A stretch of 64,000 nt of DNA from Flavobacteriaceae bacterium (GTDB lineage Bacteria > Bacteroidota > Bacteroidia > Flavobacteriales > Flavobacteriaceae), in the NCBI GenBank assembly GCA_013214065.1, contig JABSPK010000009.1, positions 1 through 64,000 of the forward strand. Direction: 5' to 3'. The notes beneath the pieces are model-generated. The model saw only the letters and a program-made list of their open reading frames with translations. It had not been told where the DNA came from and did not search any database. The position numbers and the translations under genes were made by a program. Positions 57,156 through 64,000 of the stretch are shown piece after piece (position 1 is the first letter of the stretch; each line of letters begins with the position of its first letter).

Positions 57156-59051
57156 ATGGCAAACGTTGTACCACATAGTCTCTTTACAGATTTCGATATT
57201 GACCTTTTCAAAGGTGGTAAACACTTCAGATTGTATGAAAAGTTAGGGTCGCACCTTATCGAGGTCGATGGTGTCAAAGGCACCTATTTCGCGGTTTGGG
57301 CCCCTTCGGCTAAATCGGTCTCGGTGGTCGGGGATTTCAATTATTGGCTAGAAGGCGATCATAAATTGAATGTGCGCTGGGATGAAAGCGGCATCTGGGA
57401 AGGATTCATACCCGGTATCGATAAAGGGACCAAGTACAAATACAAGATCCATTCGCACAACAATGATATCAAAACCGAAAAGGCCGATCCCTTCGCGCGA
57501 TATTGTGAGGCTCCCCCGAAGACCGCTTCCTTGGTCTGGGACGCTCCTCATGATTGGAAAGACGGGCAGTGGATGGACAGTCGCGAAAACCACAATGGTC
57601 TCGATAAGCCCTATTCGGTCTACGAAGTGCATCTCGGTTCTTGGAAAAGGAAGAACGATGATAACTTCCTTTCTTATGTCGATTTGGCCGACGAATTGGT
57701 CGCCTATGTCAAGGATATGGGTTTTACCCATGTGGAGTTCATGCCCGTAATGGAATATCCTTACGACCCTTCTTGGGGGTACCAATTGACCGGTTATTTC
57801 GCTCCGACTTCAAGGTTCGGAAAACCGGAGGATTTCAAATTATTGGTTGATAAATTACACCAGGCCGGTATTGGGGTGATCTTGGATTGGGTTCCCTCAC
57901 ATTTTCCGGAAGATGCCCACGGTTTGGGGTTTTTCGATGGTTCGAACCTGTACGAACATCCCGATAGGAGACGGGGGTATCACCCCGATTGGAAGAGTTT
58001 GATCTTCAACTACGGCCGTAACGAAGTACGGGCTTTTTTGATCAGTAACGCGGCATTTTGGCTAGATCAGTTCCATGTTGATGGCTTGCGGGTCGATGCG
58101 GTGGCTTCTATGCTATACCTCGATTACTCCCGTGAGGATGGCGAATGGGAACCGAACATCTATGGCAATAACGAAAATCTCGAGGCCATGTCGTTTTTGC
58201 GCGAAATGAACCAAGAGGTGTACGCCAGTTTTAAGGGAGTGCAGACCATTGCCGAAGAATCGACGGCCTTTAATGGGGTATCCAAACCCGTGCATTTCGG
58301 CGGACTTGGTTTCGGAATGAAATGGATGATGGGGTGGATGCACGATACCCTGGAGTACTTCAAGAAAGAGCCTGTGTATCGCCGACACCACCAAAACGAT
58401 ATCACCTTCAGTCTCACTTACGCCTTTACTGAAAATTTCATGCTGCCCTTTTCACATGATGAGGTCGTCTATGGCAAGCAGTCGTTGGTGTACCGTATGC
58501 CTGGTGACGAATGGCAACGATTCGCCAACCTTCGATTGCTTTTCGGGTACATGTTTACACATCCAGGAAGCAACTTGATCTTTATGGGTGGGGAATTCGG
58601 ACAGACCTCGGAATGGAATTTCCAGCAAAGCCTTGACTGGCATTTGTTGCAGTACGACTTCCATTCAGGGATTCAAAATACCGTCAAGGCCTTGAATACC
58701 CTATACAAAAAGCAACCCGCATTGCATGAAAAACAGTTCAGTCCCGATGGGTTTCAGTGGATCGATTATGGCGATCATGAAAACTCGGTGTTGACCTACA
58801 TTCGTAAAGGCTTGCAAACTAAGGACGATTTGATCATTGCGATCAATTTTACCCCGGTACCCCGTGAGAATTACCGATTGGGCGTACCGAAGATCAAGCA
58901 ACTCAAAGTATTGTTCAACAGTGATGCCACCGAATTTGGGGGTAGTGGTGTGGGTAAAAAGACGGTCAAACCTGTCGCGAAACCCTCGCATGGTCACGAT
59001 ATGTCGGTTGAATTGACGCTTCCACCCCTAGGGATTCTGGTTTATAAATAG
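57156..59051 (+). CDS. glgB: 1,4-alpha-glucan branching enzyme
   Basis: A 631-residue GH13 enzyme adding alpha-1,6 branches to glucan. A CBM48 domain fills residues 20-115 (FAVWAPSAKSVSVVGDFNYW); the barrel has FMPVMEYPYDPSWGYQLTGYF, the nucleophile Asp in GLRVDAVASMLYLDYSRE, the acid Glu in TIAEESTAFNG, and LPFSHDEVV. The extra N-terminal CBM of longer GlgB proteins is absent. Completes the GlgE-type glucan pathway with the two genes before it. Confidence 0.95.
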   Translation: MANVVPHSLFTDFDIDLFKGGKHFRLYEKLGSHLIEVDGVKGTYFAVWAPSAKSVSVVGDFNYWLEGDHKLNVRWDESGIWEGFIPGIDKGTKYKYKIHSHNNDIKTEKADPFARYCEAPPKTASLVWDAPHDWKDGQWMDSRENHNGLDKPYSVYEVHLGSWKRKNDDNFLSYVDLADELVAYVKDMGFTHVEFMPVMEYPYDPSWGYQLTGYFAPTSRFGKPEDFKLLVDKLHQAGIGVILDWVPSHFPEDAHGLGFFDGSNLYEHPDRRRGYHPDWKSLIFNYGRNEVRAFLISNAAFWLDQFHVDGLRVDAVASMLYLDYSREDGEWEPNIYGNNENLEAMSFLREMNQEVYASFKGVQTIAEESTAFNGVSKPVHFGGLGFGMKWMMGWMHDTLEYFKKEPVYRRHHQNDITFSLTYAFTENFMLPFSHDEVVYGKQSLVYRMPGDEWQRFANLRLLFGYMFTHPGSNLIFMGGEFGQTSEWNFQQSLDWHLLQYDFHSGIQNTVKALNTLYKKQPALHEKQFSPDGFQWIDYGDHENSVLTYIRKGLQTKDDLIIAINFTPVPRENYRLGVPKIKQLKVLFNSDATEFGGSGVGKKTVKPVAKPSHGHDMSVELTLPPLGILVYK

Positions 59052-59061
59052 AAAGATCGAT

Positions 59062-59077
59062 ACTACAACGTTGTAGT
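59062..59077. promoter_or_regulatory. 16-bp perfect palindrome between glgB and the GH31 gene
   Basis: ACTACAACGTTGTAGT is its own reverse complement with a central CG, the shape of a LacI-family operator. It lies 90 bp before the GH31 start. The 9-mer AACGTTGTA in it recurs at 57162-57170, just inside glgB, and a looser copy (ACAACAACGTGTTGT) covers 53589-53603 at the glgE start. Confidence 0.5.
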
Positions 59078-59151
59078 GAAGGTTGTTGGGAAATCCGTTT
59101 CATTATTTGCCCCCAAAGTGTTTTTTTTGTGGGTCTTAAGAGTAGTGTACT

Positions 59152-61551
59152 ATGATTACGAATACCGAAGTCGAACGGAGGGGAAATCTGTATCCCAACC
59201 AAATCGTAGACTTTAGACAAGATAAAGACCGGGTCTATTTTACTTCGCAAAACGGGGTTATTTTAGAGATTACGGTATTGCGCGATAGCGCATTGCGTTT
59301 CAGATATGCCACCGAACATGTGTTCGAACCGGATTTCTCATACGCCCTGGATGACGATATCAGTTTGGGTTACAATGAATTGGAAGTCAAGGACGAAATC
59401 CCGGAATACGTCATCATAACGGCCAAGCTGCGTATTTACGTGAACAAGGAGACCATGAAGGTGCAGATCGCTGATTTGGATGACTTGGTCATCAATGAAG
59501 ACGAGACCGGTTTCCACTGGGAAGAAAACTTCGATTATGGCGGTAATATCGTCAAAATGAGCAAGGTCACCCAGTCCGGTGAAAGCTTCTACGGGATGGG
59601 TGATAAGGCCTCCCACACCAATTTGAAAGGAAAGCGGGTCAACAACTGGGTTACCGATTCCTATGCATACGGAAAAGATCAAGAACCCCTCTATAAAGCG
59701 ATTCCGTTCTTCGTCGGCTTGCATAGCGGGGCGGCCTATGGGATATTTTTCGACAATTCGTTCAGCACATATTTCGACTTTGCCCACGAACGCAGGAACA
59801 CCACCAGTTTCTGGGCCCATGGTGGTGAAATGAACTATTATTTCTTTTACGGTCCGAAGATCTCACAAGTAGTCGAAGCCTATACCGATTTGACCGGGGT
59901 TCCTGAGCTCCCTCCATTATGGGCCTTGGGTTTCCACCAATCGAAATGGAGCTACTATCCTGAGAAAAACGTACGCCAACTGGCGTCGAAATTCAGGAAA
60001 CTTGAAATTCCATGCGATGCCATATACCTCGATATCGACTACATGCAAGGCTTCCGTTGCTTCACTTGGGACAACCGCAGGTTTCCCAACCCGAAGAAAA
60101 TGATCGCCGAACTGCTTGAAGATGGTTTCAAAACGGTAACGATGATCGATCCCGGTATCAAGATCGATCGTGACTATTGGGTATACCAACAGGCAATGGA
60201 TAACGGGTTTTTCTGTCGTCGCGCCGACGGCCCCCACTTTAAGGGGAAGGTTTGGCCAGGGGAATGTAAGTTCCCTGACTTCACGAATCCGGAAGTCCGC
60301 GAATGGTGGGCCGGACTGTATAAGGAAATGATCGAGGAAATGGGGGTCAGTGGGGTCTGGAACGATATGAACGAACCGGCCGTAATGGAGGTTCCGACCA
60401 AAACCGCCAATTTGGATGTGCGCCATGATTACGACGGTCATCCATGCAGCCACCGAAAAGCCCACAACGTCTATGGCATGCAAATGGTTCGTGCCACCTA
60501 TGACGGCATCAAGAAGTATACTTTCCCCAAAAGGCCGTTCGTTTTGACCCGTGCGGCTTATTCAGGGACCCAGCGGTATTGTGCCACCTGGACAGGTGAT
60601 AATGTCGCCACTTGGGAACACCTTTGGATCGCCAATGTTCAAATGCAGCGTATGTGTATGAGCGGTTATTCATTCGTTGGTTCCGACATTGGTGGTTTTG
60701 CCGAGCAACCCAATGGGGAGTTGTTCGCCAGATGGATACAATTGGGAGTGTTCCATCCCTTCTGTCGCGTGCACTCGAGTGGTGATCACGGAGATCAAGA
60801 GCCTTGGTCTTTCGGGGAGGAAATCACGGATATCGCTCGAAAATTCATCGAATTGCGGTATGAACTGCTGCCGTATTTGTATACCATGTTCTACAAATAC
60901 ATCAACCAAGGCCTCCCCATGCTGCAGTCATTGGTATTTTATGACCAAGAAGATTCTCAAACCCATTTCAGGACCGATGAGTTCCTATTCGGGGAGCAGA
61001 TCTTGGTGTGCCCGGTGCAAGAGCCTAACGCTAAAGGACGTCGTATGTACATCCCCAAAGGAAAATGGTACAACTACTGGACGGAGGAGCTTGTGGAAGG
61101 TGGCGTCGAAAAATGGGTTTCGGCCGATATCGATAAAATCCCGTTGTTCATCAAAGAAGGGGCGATGATCCCAAAATATCCGGTACAACAGTACGTGGGT
61201 GAAAAAGAGATCACCGAATTGAAGATCGATGTGTACTACAAAGATGGGCTAGAGAATTCGATGATCTATGAAGATCAGCAAGAGGGCTATGACTACAAGA
61301 AAGGACGTTATAGTCTGCGCAAGTTCCGTTTGAGGGGGAAGAAAAAAGACGTGATCATCCAGCAGTTCAAGGATGGAAGTTTCATTACCTCTTACAGCAC
61401 CTTCAAACTGCAATTCCACGGACTTCCTTTTAAAATCGGTTCGATTGAAATCGACAATGAAGTAGTCGATTTGGCCGCTGTGAAATTCGATGGGGCGAAC
61501 TCCATTGAGGTCACCAAGGATTTCACCTCACTCCACCTCATTGGCATATAA
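59152..61551 (+). CDS. GH31 alpha-glucosidase
   Basis: A 799-residue GH31 enzyme without an obvious signal peptide. An N-terminal beta-sandwich (1-230) precedes the barrel with DIDYMQGFRCFTWD, the nucleophile Asp in GVWNDMNEPAVME, the acid/base Asp in TWTGDNVATWEHL and SDIGGF; a C-terminal DUF5110-like beta domain ends it. It most likely releases glucose from the non-reducing ends of alpha-glucan or maltodextrin. It is 100 bp from glgB, with the palindrome in the gap, so it may be separately controlled. Confidence 0.94.
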   Translation: MITNTEVERRGNLYPNQIVDFRQDKDRVYFTSQNGVILEITVLRDSALRFRYATEHVFEPDFSYALDDDISLGYNELEVKDEIPEYVIITAKLRIYVNKETMKVQIADLDDLVINEDETGFHWEENFDYGGNIVKMSKVTQSGESFYGMGDKASHTNLKGKRVNNWVTDSYAYGKDQEPLYKAIPFFVGLHSGAAYGIFFDNSFSTYFDFAHERRNTTSFWAHGGEMNYYFFYGPKISQVVEAYTDLTGVPELPPLWALGFHQSKWSYYPEKNVRQLASKFRKLEIPCDAIYLDIDYMQGFRCFTWDNRRFPNPKKMIAELLEDGFKTVTMIDPGIKIDRDYWVYQQAMDNGFFCRRADGPHFKGKVWPGECKFPDFTNPEVREWWAGLYKEMIEEMGVSGVWNDMNEPAVMEVPTKTANLDVRHDYDGHPCSHRKAHNVYGMQMVRATYDGIKKYTFPKRPFVLTRAAYSGTQRYCATWTGDNVATWEHLWIANVQMQRMCMSGYSFVGSDIGGFAEQPNGELFARWIQLGVFHPFCRVHSSGDHGDQEPWSFGEEITDIARKFIELRYELLPYLYTMFYKYINQGLPMLQSLVFYDQEDSQTHFRTDEFLFGEQILVCPVQEPNAKGRRMYIPKGKWYNYWTEELVEGGVEKWVSADIDKIPLFIKEGAMIPKYPVQQYVGEKEITELKIDVYYKDGLENSMIYEDQQEGYDYKKGRYSLRKFRLRGKKKDVIIQQFKDGSFITSYSTFKLQFHGLPFKIGSIEIDNEVVDLAAVKFDGANSIEVTKDFTSLHLIGI

Positions 61552-61584
61552 TTTGTAATTTCAAGGGTGTAAACACTAGACATT

Positions 61585-62394
61585 ATGAAAAAAATCACAT
61601 TGGCCGTGGTCCTTTTTTTGGCCGTGGCCGCCTGTAAAACGAATCCGTTTACCGGCAAATCGGTGCTCAACTTTTACGGGAACCACCAATTGTTTCCCAT
61701 GGCGTTTGCGCAATATGATCAGTTTTTGACCGATAACAAGGTGGTGAAAGGTACGGCCGACGCCGAAATGACCACGAGGGTCGGTCAACGTATCGCTTCG
61801 GCCGCTGAACGATGGTTGGATGCCAATGGGTATCCTGGCTATCTCAATGATTACAAATGGGAATACAACCTTGTGGAAGATAAAACCGTCAACGCCTGGT
61901 GTATGCCAGGAGGTAAGATCGTATTCTACACGGGTATTCTGCCCATTACCCAAACCGAAACCGGTGTTGCCGTGGTCATGGGCCATGAGGTAGCACATGC
62001 CTTGGCCGACCACGGGGCCCAACGTATGAGTGCGGGAACCCTACAGCAAATCGGAGCTGTGGCAGGTAATGTGGCGATTCAAGATCCAAAAGCACGAAAT
62101 GCTTTCAACCAAGCTTATGGCATCGGATCGACCGTTGGGGTCATGTTGCCCTTTAGCAGGGGGCATGAAACCGAGGCCGACCGCATCGGACTCCAGATTA
62201 TGGCCATTGCCGGGTACAATCCCGATGAAGCGGCCAACCTTTGGAGAAGGATGAAAGCCAATGCCGGTGGTCAGGCCCCACCTGAATTTTTAAGCACCCA
62301 CCCTTCGAACGATACCCGGATCGCCAATTTGACCGCTTGGGCGCCCCAAGCCAAACAGGAAGCGGCGAAATTCGGGGTGACCTCCTTCAAATAA
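61585..62394 (+). CDS. M48 family metalloprotease lipoprotein
   Basis: A 269-residue lipoprotein (lipobox AVAACK, Cys 17). The Zn motif is MGHEVAHALADH (His-Glu-x2-His, near residue 134) with the third ligand Glu in GHETEADRIGL; CMPGGKIVFYTGIL is a conserved M48 strand. This subgroup (LoiP/YcaL/BepA-related) acts in the periplasm on misfolded outer-membrane proteins. No membrane helix besides the signal. Stands 33 bp after the GH31 gene but is probably functionally separate. Confidence 0.91.
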   Translation: MKKITLAVVLFLAVAACKTNPFTGKSVLNFYGNHQLFPMAFAQYDQFLTDNKVVKGTADAEMTTRVGQRIASAAERWLDANGYPGYLNDYKWEYNLVEDKTVNAWCMPGGKIVFYTGILPITQTETGVAVVMGHEVAHALADHGAQRMSAGTLQQIGAVAGNVAIQDPKARNAFNQAYGIGSTVGVMLPFSRGHETEADRIGLQIMAIAGYNPDEAANLWRRMKANAGGQAPPEFLSTHPSNDTRIANLTAWAPQAKQEAAKFGVTSFK

Positions 62395-62515
62395 GGGATA
62401 CTGCCAGGATGTATCGCTAAACAGCTATTTTCCAAAAAGCTATGGTTTCGGAAAACCGGTGAAAGCTTCTTGTTGCTACCGATGGACTTCTTTAAGCTAC
62501 CTTTATCGAAATAAA

Positions 62516-62546
62516 TTTGGGTTTTAAGGTCAAGCTTCTAGTTTCG
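62516..62546 (+). promoter_or_regulatory. Probable promoter of the DUF5060 glycoside hydrolase
   Basis: TTTG at 62516-62519 and TAGTTTCG at 62539-62546 (one mismatch) are 19 nt apart. Confidence 0.45.
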
Positions 62547-62559
62547 CAGGTTGCCACAT

Positions 62560-64000
62560 ATGCCAACCGCAAAGATGTTCTATAAAAAGCAGAAGCTCAA
62601 TACCCATTTGTCGTTCAAGTTTTTGATTTCCCTTTCCCTGGTGCTGTCCATGTCTTTTTCTTTTGGACAGAATGTGACCGTAACGGGGGAATTAAAGCGG
62701 TTTCACAAAACGACCGTGACCTTGCAAGCGCCTAGCCTGAATGAGAGCGTCACTACCTTTAAGGACTACCGGTTGAATGTTACGTTCACTTCGCCTTCCG
62801 GTAAAACCTATACTGTGCCAGGATATTTCGCGGCCGATGGTAACGCCTCGGAAACCAGTGCGACGTCAGGAACTTTTTGGCGTTGTCATTTTTTACCCTT
62901 GGAAACGGGGTCATGGACCTACTTGGTTTCATTTCGATCGGGAACTAGTATCGCTGTTAGTTTGGATCCCAATGAAGGCACACCGGTGTCGCCACTCGAC
63001 GGCAGTAATGGTAGCTTTAATATCACGGAGACCGATAAAACCGGGGTGGATTTTCGTGCCAAGGGGAAATTGGCCTACGTTGGTGAACATTTTTTACAGT
63101 TTACGAATGGGGAAAACTTCGTCAAATTCGGCTCCGACACCCCGGAGACACTTTTGGAATACGTTGATTTCGATAATACGAACGCTACCCGCGACTATAG
63201 TAAGCACTTGAATGATTGGAACCCCGGAGATCCGACTTGGCAAGGAGGTAAGGGAAAGGGCCTGATTGGGGCCATAAATTATCTCAGTGATCAGGGGATC
63301 AATGCACAATATTTTGTGGCGTTTAAGAATCACCCTATCGCGATTGCAACACCTTATCTTGACCACTTGGACAATATTGATGTGTTCGATCTTTCTAAAC
63401 TCGATCAATGGCAGATCGTATTCGACCATATGATATCCAAAGGGATAATGCCACATTTTGTAATGACCGAAACCCAAAGCCAGTCTGTTTTTGAGCTGTT
63501 TCAAGGGGCTTCCGGTGATCCTATTTTTGCGGATACCCGAAAACTCTATTTTAGGGAGATGATGGCTCGATTTGGCTATTTGAATGCAATTACTTGGAAT
63601 ATTGGCGAAGAAAACGGATGGAACCGGTATACCACCTATGGAAGGGCGGTAACCGATGCACAGCGGATAGCCTTTGCGGACTATTTGGACGAATTGGCCC
63701 CTTATTCGGAGATGATCACCGTGCACAACGGTCCTGCGGATGTGGATACCATTTTTTATGAGTTACTCGGGGTTCCCACATATGCGGGAACGTCCATACA
63801 GAATAGATTTCACCAAACGACCGGATCTAGGGATTGGATAAAGAAATGGCGAAGACTTTCTGCGGAATCGGGACACAAATGGGTGGTGAACTATGATGAA
63901 GCCTGGCCTGGGGTCCAAGTCGTTCCGGATGTTGAAAGATTCAGGACCAATGTACTTTGGGCCGCACTGCTTTCAGGAGCTGCGGGCGTAGAGAATTATG
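62560..64000 (+). CDS. Secreted DUF5060-type putative glycoside hydrolase (3' truncated by the window)
   Basis: An open frame of 480 codons that runs off the window. It opens with a signal peptide (HLSFKFLISLSLVLSMSFSFGQ, residues 17-38); the Met at codon 6 (62575) is an alternative start. Residues 39-130 look like the N-terminal beta-sandwich DUF5060 (VTGELKRFHKTTVTLQAP; LNVTFTSPSGK). Residues 150-480 begin a TIM-barrel-like domain (GKLAYVGEHFLQFTNGENFVKFG; HFVMTETQSQSVF; AITWNIGEENGWN, whose two Glu are candidate catalytic residues). Relatives sit in polysaccharide utilisation loci acting on algal glycans. Substrate unknown; domain names are from memory. Confidence 0.78.
   Translation, partial: MPTAKMFYKKQKLNTHLSFKFLISLSLVLSMSFSFGQNVTVTGELKRFHKTTVTLQAPSLNESVTTFKDYRLNVTFTSPSGKTYTVPGYFAADGNASETSATSGTFWRCHFLPLETGSWTYLVSFRSGTSIAVSLDPNEGTPVSPLDGSNGSFNITETDKTGVDFRAKGKLAYVGEHFLQFTNGENFVKFGSDTPETLLEYVDFDNTNATRDYSKHLNDWNPGDPTWQGGKGKGLIGAINYLSDQGINAQYFVAFKNHPIAIATPYLDHLDNIDVFDLSKLDQWQIVFDHMISKGIMPHFVMTETQSQSVFELFQGASGDPIFADTRKLYFREMMARFGYLNAITWNIGEENGWNRYTTYGRAVTDAQRIAFADYLDELAPYSEMITVHNGPADVDTIFYELLGVPTYAGTSIQNRFHQTTGSRDWIKKWRRLSAESGHKWVVNYDEAWPGVQVVPDVERFRTNVLWAALLSGAAGVENY

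Overview
The window looks like chromosomal DNA of a marine Flavobacteriaceae bacterium (Bacteroidota, in the Maribacter/Zobellia/Muricauda neighbourhood; the genus cannot be fixed by eye). Evidence: many upstream regions carry the Bacteroidota -7 box TAnnTTTG and no Shine-Dalgarno sequence; there is a type IX secretion C-terminal sorting domain, many lipoproteins with Bacteroidota-style lipoboxes, BshC of bacillithiol synthesis, and gene pairs typical of flavobacteria (rlmD with DUF6452/DUF6048; an ECF sigma factor with a small membrane protein). Gene density is high and no prophage, insertion sequence, CRISPR array or tRNA was seen.

Layout. 1-80: 3' end of a 5S rRNA and its terminator, so an rRNA operon lies just upstream. 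0.1-8.5 kb: housekeeping genes (PAQR protein, ZIP transporter, two rRNA methyltransferases, ornithine aminotransferase, M23 peptidase) and an ECF sigma gene interrupted by an in-frame TAG. 8.5-17.9 kb: DUF5686-type protein, membrane-anchored AraC regulator, M14 peptidase with a VOC protein, bshC, a PNPOx-family oxidase, beta-phosphoglucomutase, SIMPL protein. 18-22.6 kb: tightly packed unit guaA - LysM/binding protein - OsmC - DUF922 peptidase. 22.6-25.8 kb: kinase/phospho-lyase fusion with a Tat-exported sugar-isomerase-like protein. 26-32.4 kb: pyrG, yidC, a DUF6515 protein and a T9SS cargo protein with three 55-residue repeats. 32.6-43.8 kb: FAS1 lipoprotein, mnmA, nitronate monooxygenase, YfiM-like protein, TRIC channel, cyclophilin/NUDIX divergent pair, plsC, second ECF sigma factor and partner, M20 amidohydrolase, and a type II NADH dehydrogenase with a broken C-terminus. 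43.8-53.4 kb: GH13 alpha-glucosidase, xerD, two small outer-membrane proteins, aroQ, sugar dehydrogenase-like lipoprotein, lpdA, DinB plus two MsrB, collagen-like lipoprotein.

53.6-61.6 kb is an alpha-glucan operon: glgE (maltosyltransferase), maltokinase, glgB and a GH31 alpha-glucosidase. Maltose is phosphorylated by the kinase, polymerised by GlgE, branched by GlgB; the GH31 enzyme probably trims glucan ends. No trehalose synthase is present in the window. The window ends inside a secreted DUF5060-type glycoside hydrolase.

Main points for a second look: the sigma factor split exactly in its sigma2-sigma4 linker, the doubly broken ndh, four or five genes whose -7 box ends 3-6 nt before the start codon (predicted leaderless mRNAs), the kinase/phospho-lyase fusion, the treS-less GlgE operon with a perfect 16-bp palindrome before the GH31 gene, and the T9SS repeat protein.
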